Translations under genes and position numbers: made by a program | Assembly: GCA_026419785.1 (NCBI GenBank) | Contig: JAODTK010005851.1 | Location: 62,001 to 126,000 of the forward strand | Direction: 5' to 3' | Length of the DNA stretch: 64,000 nucleotides | Source: Sclerodactyla briareus | Taxonomy: Eukaryota > Echinodermata > Holothuroidea > Dendrochirotida > Sclerodactylidae | Shown: one piece after another, positions 21,447 through 33,371 of the stretch | How the letters are laid out: every line of letters begins with the position of its first letter | Numbering within the stretch: the stretch's first letter is position 1 | The notes under the pieces: model-generated | What the model was told of the DNA's origin: nothing | What the model saw: only the letters and a program-made list of their open reading frames with translations | Databases searched by the model: none

Positions 21447-24400
21447 AGTACTGATGTGAAATGCAAAAATGTGGAAAATGGTAAAGAAATGCGGTTTTAT
21501 CAGAGGAATTTTGCTGTCCACAGCTACATGAACCAAACATTTTTGCAGTGCGCTTGTTACTGTAGCAGTCAGGCACGCGGAAAACAGATATGTTATTATG
21601 GTGAGTACATTGCCACTAGTAGATCTTTCCATTGAAGGAAGGAAAAACTTCTATGGCGATAGACACTTGCCCTTCCCTGGGAGATCACTTCAGATATGCC
21701 ACTAATAGGAGGCAATCTAGATAAATTCTCCCTACTAGCCACAACAAGAACACAGGAAAATGATGAATCTTGAAAGTACCCTGCTCAGTGGCCATACTGT
21801 AAAGTGTGAGCCTTTCACCTCATGTCAAACTGAGGGCCCTATAGGAAGATTTGAAAATGTTTTAGCTTGAGGACACCATATTACAGTGGACGCTTGAATT
21901 TTTGTCAGAACTTTCACTATAGAAGTATATCGTTCATGGAACAAACAGTTCAAATGGCATCCTAACTTCAGCCAATCGATCCACAGAATTGGAGTTAACT
22001 CAAATAAATATGTGTTTTAGATGGACCTTGATATGTTTTGCAACTAGTTTTGCAGTGGTACATTTTCCTCTGAATGGTGCTTGCAGGCTAGGTTGATATC
22101 ACTGCTCGTCTCCCGAGGAGGGTTTTATGACCAGTAGGGTGGCACGCTCTGAGTCTGGGTGACGTGCCTTCAAACAAGACTTCCATGTGGTTTGTTACAA
22201 CACCGAGGAGATAATCAGACAGACCAGATTTTGTAGTGTTAGCCTCGAGAATGGAGCATTTCTGAATAGAAACTGATGGTATATTAGTTAGGCAACATAC
22301 TATATGATTTCCTTGACAGGTTTGGGATGGCAGGAATATAAAGCCCTTGCAATAAGCCAGTCAGTTCGTAGTTGTAAGTGCGCCATACTCTCCTGACAGT
22401 GCCAGGGAAATAGACAAGATTCCTCCCATAGCATAGCAGTACGTACAGCTGTCCCACAATTGGAAAAACACGACCCGATTCATCCCAGTTTTTGGAGGTT
22501 ATCGTGATAAGTAGGGGGGGGAATCTGTTAAGTTTTTTGATGGCAGGATTCATAATTGGTGGCAGGGGAGTTTCAAAAGATTGCTCTGCACACTCCGTTC
22601 CAACGTCGAACTGCCGTCGCTCATGATCCTTGGACACGTAGTACATTATATCTCAGTAAATGTAAACTCCGAACTGGCGTATTACCTGCCTGATGTAAAG
22701 AAGAGTGTAAAGCCCCGATCTCACTGTAGCAATAATGTAAATGCAGTAGTGACGCATGTATAGCAATAAAAGCATGCAAGTATCGGGGGGAATGTAGGAA
22801 CTCCTAACAGAAGTCCTCCGATGAGCTTTGAGTCGTGACGTCAAATGAAACTTCCCCTGATGGTCGACAGGTTATCATCACAATTAACAGATAGAAATAT
22901 TCGTCAGGATAGATTGTAACATTTCACATGTTAAGCGGGGGTCAATGCCACCAGGCACAGTGACGGTCAGAGGGATTGGTAAGGTTACAATTGAAAAGGA
23001 CAAAACAAGAGCACCCAATGGTGCTGTAGCTCAAATGCACAAATGGATAAGCAAATTCAAAATTAAGTGTCATATGTTCGAGATCAGGAGTCAAGAAGGC
23101 CAGTTTCAAAACAATGGGCCTATTGTGACCTTAACTGTAACAACCTTTTGACCTTGATCTCATAAGGCCACAGCTCTGTCTTTAAAAGTCAATAAACATT
23201 GCTACTTCGTTCGGTCAACATCCATCGAAGAATAACCAATTGAGAAGAGCACAAGGAGTGGTGCTCTGTCCCAAGTGCTAGCCGCTTGGCAATCAGTGGT
23301 TTCTACTATTAGAATGAAGCAATTGACTTGCTAACTATACATGCGAGTGAAGATGTATTTTTTAACAACTATGAGAGAAAATTCCCACCAATTGGAAATG
23401 CCAATCGTGAAATTTGTTAAACTGGTCCACCTTAATTAGACGACATATTTTATGCTGAAATCTAGTGAGTTCATGACTGCCATCTTGTATATGCCAAAGT
23501 CAAACCAAATCATTATTATAGCTCATATGGTCATGGCGTATAATCTTGCTGAGAGCGTAAACAATAAAATTCTATGGAATAGGCAAATATCATAATTATG
23601 GTATTTGGGTGCCTAAATTCTGATTATCACCTCACCTAACTTTTGTTGCCAATAATTGGGATCAATCAGCTATAGCTTGAAAACCATACGAAAACGTGCC
23701 CATTATTTCATTGTGTGTTTCCTGGTTCGGCTAAATTGTGCATGTGCAGCTGGACATGTAGATCTGTCTGGGAAATGGTTTCACAAAAGTCTTGGCTAGT
23801 CGGCTTGTTAAACAGTCACATGGAGCATGATTCTTTTGCTTCTCCAGGGGTTTCTGAGAAAGTGGTCGGATCCTGGGATTTCACTGATTGTCTTGTGGAT
23901 GGAAACGTAACCCGGTGGTCCGGGAACAGGTTACACCCTGCCTGAATCATTGACCACTTCTTGAGAAGAGTAGTGTGAGTTATCCTAAGATCAAACAGTA
24001 AACCAGGATCCTAGATGAGCTGTTGAATGGCTTCCTGAATGTTGTTGAAAAGTGTAATCAGCAAGGATAAGATCAGAAGAAGCCTACTGGGCATAGAAAT
24101 TGAATTATGGGTGAAATTGTGGTACACACTGGGTACTAACTGTGTCTTTTTTTTTATGGTACTGAGATCATAATGATAATATCGAGGACCAAAATCAGCT
24201 AGTTCAGAGAAGTATCTGCAGGTTTTAGCTTCAAATTAGCCATTGTAGTTCTGTTTGTTTATGTTCAAGCTATTATCCCTCCTCAAAACATTAGATGTAG
24301 TGTTGTGGGCATATTTAGCCAGAGGTTGGATATTACAGGGTGGAGGCTGCACATGGCAATGGGTGCAGCCAGTAATGCAAGAGGTGACTGAGCCTGGAAG

Positions 24401-24598
24401 CACTGAAGGCAATGGCCATGGTTTTGGGGCAAGGCCTATGAGCCCCAAAAGTTGACTTCTTCTCAAGGCCAGTTGAGTGGGGGAAACACTAGTTAGTGTT
24501 GCCACATTGTTAATTAATAGAGATAGGCATTTTTCTACAAAGCACTGGTCTGTGGCTACTGTGAACAGATTGTATTATAATGGAAGGCTACTGACAGG
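21447..24598. other. No gene recognised
   Basis: About 3.1 kb without recognisable genes. A 120-codon open frame at 22284-22646 (-) is among the longest nearby but has no identifiable motif and overlaps no splice-like structure. A CRE core TGACGTCA lies at 22836-22843. G-runs lie near 22507-22514. Confidence 0.35.
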
Positions 24599-25345
24599 TG
24601 CCTATCCAACCTCAGATGGGGAAGAAAGGGAGATTTTTGTAGGGGATTTTTTCTATTGTACTTGACTCCAACATTTTCAGAAGGGGGGGTAACTTGTCTC
24701 ATATTCATACCAAGCATTAAACCACAATACTTCTGCATGGATAGGGGCGGGGTTAGCAAGATTTTTCGGGGGAAGCGTCAACTCATCCCAGCCTATTCCA
24801 GCCTCAGATGGGGATGAGGGCGATTTGTTAAGGTATTTTTTCTATTGTATTGATCAACATTTCAGAAGGGGGGGTAACTTTCTCTATTCATACAAGCATT
24901 AAAACACACATACTTCTGCATAGGTAGGGTATTTGGTTGGCAAATTTTTCTGGGGAATGGTCCACTCATCCCAGCCTACCCCAGCCTCAGATTGGAGAGC
25001 GATTTTGTTGTCAGGTTATTTTTTTTCTATTGTACTTGATCCAACATTTTTGAAGGGAGGGGAACTCTCGTCTCATCTTCATACAAACATTAACACACAA
25101 TACTTCTGGGTAGTAAGTGGGTTGGCACGATTTTTCGGGGGAAGCGTCAACTCATCCCAGCCTATTCCAGCCTCAGATGGGGATGAGGGCGATTTGTTAA
25201 GGTATTTTTTCTATTGTATTGATCAACATTTCAGAAGGGGGGGTAACTTTCTCTATTCATACAAGCATTACCACACACAATACTTCGGTAGGAAGGGGGT
25301 GGCAAGATTTTTCGGTGGATTGGACGGGTCCAACTCATACCAGAT
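24599..25345 (+). repeat. ~190-bp tandem repeat, four copies, dimeric order
   Basis: The phrase CCTCAGATGGGGA or a variant recurs near 24611, 24803, 24984 and 25173, giving periods of 192, 181 and 189 bp. Copies starting near 24760 and 25130 are almost identical over about 140 bp, whereas the intervening copies differ. The array therefore has a 370-bp dimer organisation. A 157-codon open frame spans 24933-25406, but this follows from the repeat and has no domain signature. Confidence 0.85.
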
Positions 25346-25799
25346 TGAGCCCAATTCGTTCTATATGAATACTAAATGCCATTATAGGTGCCTTACAATT
25401 GCTTGAGGGGAAGCAGTGGGGATTGTTGGCAGGTGCTGACCCTTGACCAACTTGCACTGATATTTTTCAAAACACACTCATTCTATCTTTAATCTGTATA
25501 TAACTGTATTACAATTGCACGTAGCCATTTTGATTTCAATCCTAGTAATTTTTAGAGGAAGGTGGATAGGCAAATGATTTCTAATTAATACTCTACTCTA
25601 TTCTCTGGATGTTCAACTTACTGGCCTCTTCTAGAGGTTATTTTTGTATTATACCAGAGGCCTAAGGACTACTCTAAAATTGACTTTTACTCTAAAGTCG
25701 ATATCCTGTGAAGCTTATATCCCATGAGGTTGGCCTGTCCATGCCTCCACAACAACATTGCAAGTTACTGCTCTCTGCAATAACCTTGATTGAGGCGTA
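25346..25799. other. No feature recognised
   Basis: AT-rich sequence between the tandem repeat and the retrotransposon remnant, with no feature recognised. Confidence 0.4.
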
Positions 25800-26540
25800 A
25801 GTCTACGTAGCCGCCCCCCGTTATCATCGATGGTCAAGAGGGAGATAGCAGTAGAACGTGTTCATCTTACAAATATTTGGGAAGTGGTGATTGAATAATA
25901 AGTTAACTTGGGGGGAACCATGTCGATACCCTCGTTAAGAAACTGAAATTTAGTTGGACTGCTTCGAAAAATGTCACTATTCAGCGTCGGTTTCTGAAAT
26001 TTTGAGATTTTATAATGCTGCGCATTTGTGGGGTTGGAGGTATCGTCTTATTTGCTCCAGGGGTGGGAATGTTAACAAGGAAAGAAAGAAATGAAACGTA
26101 TGATGATGTTTGAGAAAGCTGAAGCATGTTGTAGGCGATCTCGGTATCCAATTGATTCGGTTACCAGTCCCTTTTACAGTCTAAAACTGTTATCTGTTCT
26201 GGGATGAATGTAATACCCCGTCCACATTCTTCCATCTAGTGCAGATTGGACAGGGGATGGCAGACTGAGGCTTCCTCGCTCTATGGAATACGGACCGGTA
26301 TCGTAACTCTTTCATTCCTCGTATGAAATTTATATAACAAAAGCACTTCAACTCGCTAGCTCTGCCATTTCATAGGCGGTGTTGGATGTATTTTTGATTT
26401 TAGGTGATCTTACTTCTTTACTCTTTAATGTAAAATTATGAACATCGTTCTGATTAGTAGCTATTTATTGTTTGTAGTAACTGATTTAGGCGAGAGAGGC
26501 AATTTTCCATTTTATGGAGCAATAAAGTTTTACTTACTTA
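25800..26540 (+). mobile_element. Non-LTR retrotransposon remnant, C-terminal part of reverse transcriptase
   Basis: The translation near 25858-25980 reads SSYKYLG, then HVDTLVKKLKFSWTASK, matching the family segment in which a YLG motif precedes a helix of the thumb domain. Near 26300-26330 a short RYRNSFIPRM segment resembles the terminal R.SF.P.AI.L.N motif of such elements. Stops and frame changes are frequent. The 3' end near 26520-26540 (GCAATAAAGTTTTACTTACTT) looks like a retrotransposon tail. The 5' part is missing, and the clade is unresolved. Confidence 0.65.
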
Positions 26541-29500
26541 GTTAACCTTCGCATTCTGTCTTAGGGTGGGAGGGGTGAAGGTGGATTTTCTCCAGTGTGT
26601 TTTTTTTTTTTGGTTCTTTATTGCTTTTATTCAGATAGTTAAATCATAGTAGCATCAGCCATCTAAATCACAAATTAAGTTTCACAATATTGCACATTTT
26701 ATGGTGGGGGTCATCTCCTTCATTGTTTGCTTATTCTCAATTCATTTCCACCTTGTACACCCTGTCCTAAAAAACTACAATTCTCTCAGGCTTGAAACCA
26801 CACTATATGCTGCAGTATGCAAGGGAAGTGTAACTCGCACTCACAGACTCCTTCCAGTGGGCTAAACCAACAAATCCCCAAAGGGCTATTTGTTTATAGC
26901 ATCGAGGTGCCCTTTTTGTTATTAGTTCTGACATGTGTCTCCAAACATGGTATTCGGGTCAATTACATAGCTGAAATTGAGTGGACTTGTGAATGGAGTT
27001 GCATAAACTGTAATTTGGGAACATCATATATTTGGTTGGGGGAAAATTATGGGGAGGGGGGGGGGAGGGTTGGCAGGCTAATGGTGAAGTAACCCAGTAT
27101 GATGGGAAAGGAGAGTACATAATCTAGAAAATTCGATTTATAGGGGGGTTCCTGGGAATTTGGTTTTTTTCAACTTTGTAATTTGGGTAATCCATGGATG
27201 AAGGGGGCCATGGCGGGCGATTGTGTTGGTGAGGGGGGGACGGACCAAATAAAACTATCTCAGCGGAGCGCCACCACGGGTTTGGTGTGTAGCGTACACG
27301 CAAAAAAAATTCGTTTGACAGACCCCTATATTGGCAAGGAAACGAGCGCACTTCCCGTGCCCATATGGGAACAGTAAGCACATTCCTAAATTGATTTAAA
27401 AAAATGTTTTTTTCAGGAACAAAACTTATTTTCTTAGGGATCAATTTTCAAGGTGTTGCAATGGGTGCCTGTGACATCTGAAATCACCATGCCAAGTCAG
27501 GACAGTCATGACAAGGACTGAAATGGGCAATGGCACCAACTAAACGTTCGCGCGAAGCGCGAGATTTTGCAGAATCCAATTTGACTAACGCCCTTCACTG
27601 AACTCTCTTTGCCTGTCACTTTATAGGATATGACTGAGTTTTTTACTCAAGATTACGGCCCCTCATTTTCTCCTATTTGCTACCCAGGTGCTGGGAGGGA
27701 CACTTCCCATCAGGACCCAGACAGGTGGCCAAATGTAGTATAATACAGAAGAAAGCCGCACTGCTTCGCACTTTTGTTTTTTCACTTTTGGACATCCCCG
27801 CGTAAAACCATGCAATTTTTGGATATGAACTTTCCTCACCTGAATTTTGAATCATGTCTTTTGCACGATGTTGTGGCGTTCCCTAACCGAATATTCGATG
27901 GCTAGTTCATTGGCTTTAGTTGTGCACCCGTGGCATGCACGCAACTTTTCAATTCCCAACAAGTGGTCGCCCCCATACTTGATTGTTTATACTCTTATTT
28001 CAAATAGCAGGGCGTCACGCCAGACTTTTTCATAACAGGGGGGGGTGGGGACAATGGGCACTAACAGAACATTTTTCAGGGGCGCGAGAACACATCTAAC
28101 GGACACCATTCATGGGGTTTGCGCTGAGCGCATAGGAATTTTTTTTTGTTGAATCCCCCCCAATGGGCCATAATGACCTCGCCCGGGCGTTTCAGGCTGT
28201 ATGTACCAAGCATTTCAAATCTGGGGCATTTTGTGATCACAAATTCTGTCATCGATGGAGAATGTTTACTTTGTCAGACCTCGGTCTTTATCGCTGCCCC
28301 CGACTTTTCGGCCCGAATATCCAACCATTTGTGCTCCATGTAGGGAAAACAGGATCTCAACCAAAAAATTGAGACATTTAGCTAGCCTTACACTCTACAG
28401 AGCCCACCATGATGACTTCATGCCCGCAAGAGCAGGAACTTCTGAGTAGGCAGGTTATCTGGAGACAACATGCGTTGAAAATCCAAGCAGTCTGAAGGCC
28501 TGGGCCTAAATCTCGCGTGGTCGAGGGAGGAGGAAACGGACGCGGAGGCTAAATGGTTTAGTAATCCAGAGGAGATTGATTGTAGTTTTGAAGGTCAATG
28601 AGATGTTGTTGTATGATTCACCTCACAAATACAGTTTAAAGTTTAGGGGGCCAATGAGGTGGGAATTCCCATAGAGTGCGTGCGGATATGACGGGGAAGC
28701 AACGGGACAAAATACACCACTATTACGCGCGAGACAGACAAATTTGATTCACTTTTTTAAGTGCATTAGAGGCGAATTTTTCCCTTTTTTGTCACCTGGG
28801 GATGGGATTTTCATCGAAAATTCAACAATATTTTGGACTTTTTCATTTGGACAATTTGTGGCGTTCTGATGCCCACGTGGTGCCCTCATAGTGATAGAAT
28901 GTGACCGTGCAACTTTCAACGAGCGGTCGCACCCATGAAATGAAATTAAAAAAATTCCAGATCCTCCCCGCCACTATTTCAAACGATATGGATTGAAGGA
29001 GAACCCTTCTTTCATTGAAATTAGGAACGCCAGAGTAATTTCAGGCCATTTTTTTGTTGAAGGAACATCATAATGTCGCACAAGGCACATCTTGTCTGAA
29101 CACTACCAGTACCCAAGATACCCGCAGCGCTTAGCGTGCAAAAACATCTGATATGAGCATCAGAATTCACTCATTTGACCATTTAGTCATTATGCTTTGT
29201 TCAGTTGTTTAGTTTAGTTTAGTTAGGTTTGCTGTTTGGATACGGGTCGGAGACGTGTCGTGAAATAGTAGTCGAGCTCAAATATTGGGGGGGACCAAAT
29301 GATTGCGTCCCCCTCAACCAAAAATCTTGGGGGAGCCGTCCCCCCTTCCCCCCCATGAATCGCCCGCTCTTGAAGGGGGTGGTGATGTGGGGGAGGATTG
29401 GCAGGCTGAATGGGTTAACAACCCAGTATGGGGGAAACAAAGAAGAATACAGGAATTTGAATTTGGAATTCAAATTGGGGGATTGTGCTTCATGACCGAA

Positions 29501-29689
29501 CATTAGTCCACTACCCCTTGCTTCAAAATATAGCAAAGCATTTTGCATGATTACAAATGGGGATTGATGGGCACTAGGACAACATTGGACCTTCAGCCAG
29601 ATTTCCTCCTGACACAAACCGCTGATTGACACTACCCGAGGAGCAATTACATATAAGAAATCAATTGGAACTTGCTATGCATTCAAATA
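26541..29689. other. Repeat-like sequence with GCGC hairpins, no gene
   Basis: No conserved exon was found. Several short GC-rich palindromes followed by A/T-runs occur: CGCGCGAAGCGCGAGATTTT near 27550, GCGCTGAGCGCATAGGAATTTTTTTTT near 28119 (the palindrome is GCGCTGAGCGC) and GCAGCGCTTAGCGTGCAAAAA near 29125. This suggests a decayed multi-copy element. A 137-codon minus-strand open frame at 29219-29632 is C-run-driven and shows no domain. Confidence 0.4.
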
Positions 29690-31010
29690 CTAAATTTGTT
29701 TTAAGGAATAATTCCATGGATCAATGGGACCTTGATCAACACGTTCCTGAACACCCTAAGGTTGACTGTTAGAACATCATCGCACCAAATGTCAGTACCA
29801 GTGCACCAAACTTGAAAGAGAAGAAAAGCATTTGCGTGATTCCACATGAGGGGCTCTCGGCCACACTGGGCCTTGGGTCCCAAATCCCTTGTACCATGAA
29901 GGTATGGCTATTAACGGGTCCTTATGAGACCAACATTGGCACTGTGCAAACTAGATTTGTAGGAAATACTATATTTCTCAGGATTTCAATAATGATGGGC
30001 CTAGGGCCCAAACTGGCCTTTTGGCCCCAAATTCCTGGACGAGCCAAAGGCGCTCTACTGAATGAACGCATTAAATGTCCTGAGAAGACCATTGAAGCTT
30101 GTGGGGAGGAGTTGCATTTCGACCACCATTGTGATGAATTATAAAATGGGCCCTAGGGCCCGAGTCAGACCTTGGGAGAGAAAATCCTCAACACCCAAAA
30201 AGTATGTCTATTAGACCATAATTATAACCAAATCCACTGTGCAACTGAATTTGTAGGAGATAAAAAAATTTGCAGTTTTCATGTATTGGTGGGTTGGAGC
30301 CCTGGACCCCAAATTCCGGAGGCTGTCTAACCAAGGTCCATTAAAATAGTACTTTAAAGATCAATTGAAGCTTGTGGGAGAGATGCAATTCAAGTAACAT
30401 TGTGCGAAACTTCCTGAATTGGGCCGACGGCCCAAGTGGGACCGTGTGGGACCAATACTTCCTGAGACCCCAAAGGTCAGCCTGGCAGAACCATCATATG
30501 ACTGAATGTCAGCACGTGCACTAAAATTTGTAAAAGGAGCAATCATTCTGCAAATTCCACTATGGTCCCCGGCCCACACTGGGCCTTGGGACCTATTCCC
30601 TGGGCACTCTAAAGATATGGCTATTATACGACCACCATTAAAACACGGATTAATCAGCACTGTGCAACAAAATTTGTAGGAGATACAAGATTTTTTGGTA
30701 ACCCATATAATGGGCCCAAGGCCCTGAGCCCAAATTCCCAAACCCCCGTAGCCCTCTACCCAAGGACATTACATGTAACCTAGAGAACATCATGATCGTG
30801 TGGGAAGGAGATGCATTTCAAGTACTATTGTGTGAAATTTCATAAAATGGGCCCTTGGGCCCATGGGGACATTGGACCAAAAAAATCCTACACCCCCCCC
30901 CGAAGGACGGCTGTTAGAATACCAATCATAATGCCGAACATCACACTGTGCCAAAATTTGTAAGGAGTACCATTTTGAAATTGTACACATAATGGCCGGT
31001 ATTGCCCCTT
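29690..31010. repeat. Degenerate ~145-bp array with GGGCCC palindromes
   Basis: Palindromic cores such as GGGCCTAGGGCCC, GGGCCCTAGGGCCC, GGGCCGACGGCCC, GGGCCCAAGGCCC and GGGCCCTTGGGCCC recur near 30000, 30148, 30420, 30712 and 30848, with weaker ones near 30295 and 30570. They are separated by about 125-150 bp. The phrase CACTGTGCAA..AATTTGTAGGAG lies between cores, and AGCTTGTGGGAGGAG..TGCATTTCAAG alternates with it, suggesting a dimer unit of about 290 bp. A related segment in inverted orientation lies near 46890-47010. The open frames inside follow from the repeat. Confidence 0.75.
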
Positions 31011-31143
31011 TATTGATCTGTGACCTTGACCTTCTCAATGTCAAACATGTCCCAAAGTGTCAATGAACATTGTGTTCCAGTTTGGTCGACAACCATCACA
31101 TAATGACTGTTTGGGAGCCAAAAGGCAATTGGTTAACAAACCT

Positions 31144-31245
31144 GGATGGATGGATGGAGGATGGATGGAATGGATGATGGATGGATAGATAGATAGATAG
31201 ATAGATGATAGATAGATAGATTAGATAATAGAGATAGATGAAGTG
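31144..31245. repeat. (GGAT)n/(TAGA)n microsatellite
   Basis: Imperfect GGAT repeats pass directly into GATA/TAGA repeats. Confidence 0.95.
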
Positions 31246-31258
31246 ACTGCATATTCCA

Positions 31259-31290
31259 ATAGCTAACCAGCATAGCTGGTTTGAGCTAAA
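31259..31290. repeat. Hairpin, left copy (TAGCT.AACCAGC)
   Basis: An imperfect short palindrome: TAGCTAACCAGC then, after a very short loop, GCTGGTTTGAGCTA. It matches the hairpin at 32090-32122, together with the preceding CAA, and the two hairpins bracket an 860-bp interval. Confidence 0.7.
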
Positions 31291-31817
31291 ACTTGAGAGA
31301 GTTGAATAGTCCTATATGGGGAAGTCATCTTTTATATTGATATTTTGAGGAATTTTGTCCACTGGTCAAAACAATTTTGTAACAGAAATCTCTCATCTAT
31401 ATGGAGAAGACAGGTATGACCTATAAATTCCATGTGGGTAGGCAACCTAGCGTGAGTACGTTTCGAAATAGCTGGTGTACATTGCAAAATGCTCCCTCAA
31501 ATGAAACAAATTGCATACACATTAGGAATTGCCATAGCATAAATTTGTACACAAAAGTACAGACAGCATACAGGTTTCAAATTCCCCCCCCCCTCCCCCC
31601 CCCCCCCTCTCAAACTGCTACACAGGCGTATGGAACTATTCAAAACGATGGTAGGCACATGGTGCTTTCATCAGACACCTGTACTTGCCTGGCAACCATG
31701 GAGTCCTTATGGTGATTAGCAAAAATTGGATGAAATGTTACGAAATACATTCAGAAATGTTACGGCCTCCAGCCTGCATTAATCCTTATGCGCTGGAAAA
31801 TGGACCAATATATTTAC

Positions 31818-31975
31818 CGTTCATTGAAATCTTCCAGCTCCCAGTACTCAGTGTACCCTTGCCACATTGTTCCAGCCAGTTGTTGTGAAATCGGCAGTGT
31901 AGCTGGGGTGTCTTCTCTTTTAGCCAACTTGTCAGTGATTTTATATGCGAAAACATTGTCGGTGAAGGAGGCATG
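31818..31975 (-). CDS. Candidate exon of an unrecognised gene
   Basis: One minus-strand frame is open for about 50 codons, from just inside a TTTTGCAG acceptor (32004 region down to about 31975) to a GTAAAT donor at 31812-31817. It reads ASFTDNVFAYKITDKLAK and ends with MWQGYTEYWELEDFNER, a composition more protein-like than the other short frames nearby. I do not recognise the family. The codon immediately after the best acceptor would be TAA, so one missing base or another acceptor would be needed. It could be chance; no partner exon is proven. Confidence 0.28.
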
Positions 31976-32089
31976 TGTCCTTTACTGCAAAACTTTGCTT
32001 TGCATGAACAGTAAGGCTATGTTCAAGTGCAGGTGCAATGGATGTACAGTTATCTGAATTATACAACCTTTTGATGGAGAGAAATTCAA

Positions 32090-32122
32090 TAGCTCAACCA
32101 GCAGCCTTAGCTGGTTGAGCTA
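32090..32122. repeat. Perfect 13-bp hairpin, right copy
   Basis: Arms TAGCTCAACCAGC (32090-32102) and GCTGGTTGAGCTA (32110-32122) are exact complements around a 7-nt loop. The hairpin and its flank repeat the structure at 31259-31290. Confidence 0.9.
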
Positions 32123-32429
32123 AGAAACAGAAATTCGTCAAAACACATCTTTGTAGTTTGTTGGTCATAGTGTGTTGTAAGTATGATCAAGTTCTTCCCT
32201 CACAGCATATAAAAAAATTTGTCAAGCCTACAGCATTTTAGGGGCAGTGGGGAGTTTCATAAGAATGTAACGACACTACTTTTTACATGTTATAATTGTG
32301 ACAACCAATTATATACACAAGGAATCATATGCCCCCAATGCTGCATTTTACGTTTTCGACTCCAAAAAAGGAAGACAATTTCACAATTCCAATGAAATCC
32401 AACCTCAGTTGGGTGGACCAGCTTAAACA

Positions 32430-33235
32430 GCTATCCACTGACACACCTACTCACTGGTATAAAGAATTTCATGCAAGAAATCCGAAGTAATCTTGGCAAC
32501 CACTGTCTCACCTACACTATTGTTAATTGACACACGACCTATTACTGGTTAAAGAATTCTCCTCAAGATATCAACAATTATCTTAGCAACCACTTCAACC
32601 TACACTATTGTTATTACACACCCTACTCCTGGTATAAGAATCTCACAGAAAATCAAAAGTAATCTTCTTAGCAACCACTTCACCTACACTGTTGTTAATT
32701 GACACACCTACTCACTGGTATAAAGAATTTCACTCAGAGATATCAAAAGTAATCTTAGCAACCACTTCCCTACCTATTGTTTATTGCAACCCCTACTCAG
32801 TACTCCACTGGTATAAAAATTTCACTAAGAATACAAAATTAATCTTGCAACCATCTTCACCTACACTAGTTGTTCTTGACAACACTACTACTACCACTGG
32901 TATAAAGAATTTCACTCAGAGATATCAAAATAATCTTCTAGCAACCACTTCACCTACACTGTTGTTAATTGACACACCTACTCACTGGTATAAAAAATTC
33001 ACTCAGAGATTAAAAATAAACTTCTTAGCAACCCTTCACCTACACTATTGTTAATTGACACACCTACTCACTGGTATAAAAAATCACTCAGAGAATAAAA
33101 AGTAACTTCTTAGCAACCACTGCACCTACATATTGTTAATTGACATACTACTACTGGTAAAAATAATTTCACCTCAGAGATATCAAAAGTAATCTTCTTA
33201 GCAACCACTTCACCTACACTGTTGTTAACTGTGCT
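32430..33235. repeat. ~88-bp minisatellite, about nine copies
   Basis: The phrase ACTGGTATAAAGAATTTCAC followed by AAAAGTAATCTTCTTAGCAACC and TTCACCTACACT.TTGTTAATTGACACACCTACTC recurs about every 88 bp, with GGTAT-type anchors near 32456, 32545, 32634, 32717, 32808, 32897, 32984, 33073 and 33157. Copies differ mainly by single-base indels. The array would be intronic if the two tentative flanking exons are real. Confidence 0.92.
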
Positions 33236-33326
33236 TGCAATTGCAAGTTTGTATAGTTTCAAATGAGCAATACGAGCTACAGTACTAGTACCAAACCATT
33301 CGAATAGATTCCTATCAACAACTTAC

Positions 33327-33371
33327 CCTCTTCTGTTTCCTCTTTCGTTTGGACGAGGGACTCGCAAACAT
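33327..33371 (-). CDS. Candidate first coding exon with a basic, nuclear-signal-like N-terminus
   Basis: On the minus strand an ATG at 33371 opens MFASPSSKRKRKQKR and runs in phase 0 to a perfect GTAAGT donor (33321-33326). The lysine/arginine cluster looks like a nuclear localisation signal. A longer alternative reading in another frame begins at 33525 and has no known features. A CRE core lies about 230 bp upstream (33603-33610). No downstream exon was confirmed; the closest candidate on the same strand is 31818-31975. The protein family is unknown. Confidence 0.25.

Noticed and set aside
22284-22646. 120-codon minus-strand open frame
   Set aside because: No motif, no exon-like boundaries and no repeat or conservation evidence.
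24933-25406. 157-codon plus-strand open frame
   Set aside because: It reads across consecutive ~190-bp tandem copies and shows no domain; the openness follows from the repeat.
29219-29632. 137-codon minus-strand open frame
   Set aside because: The frame is rich in residues from C- and G-runs, is mirrored by an overlapping plus-strand frame and shows no domain.
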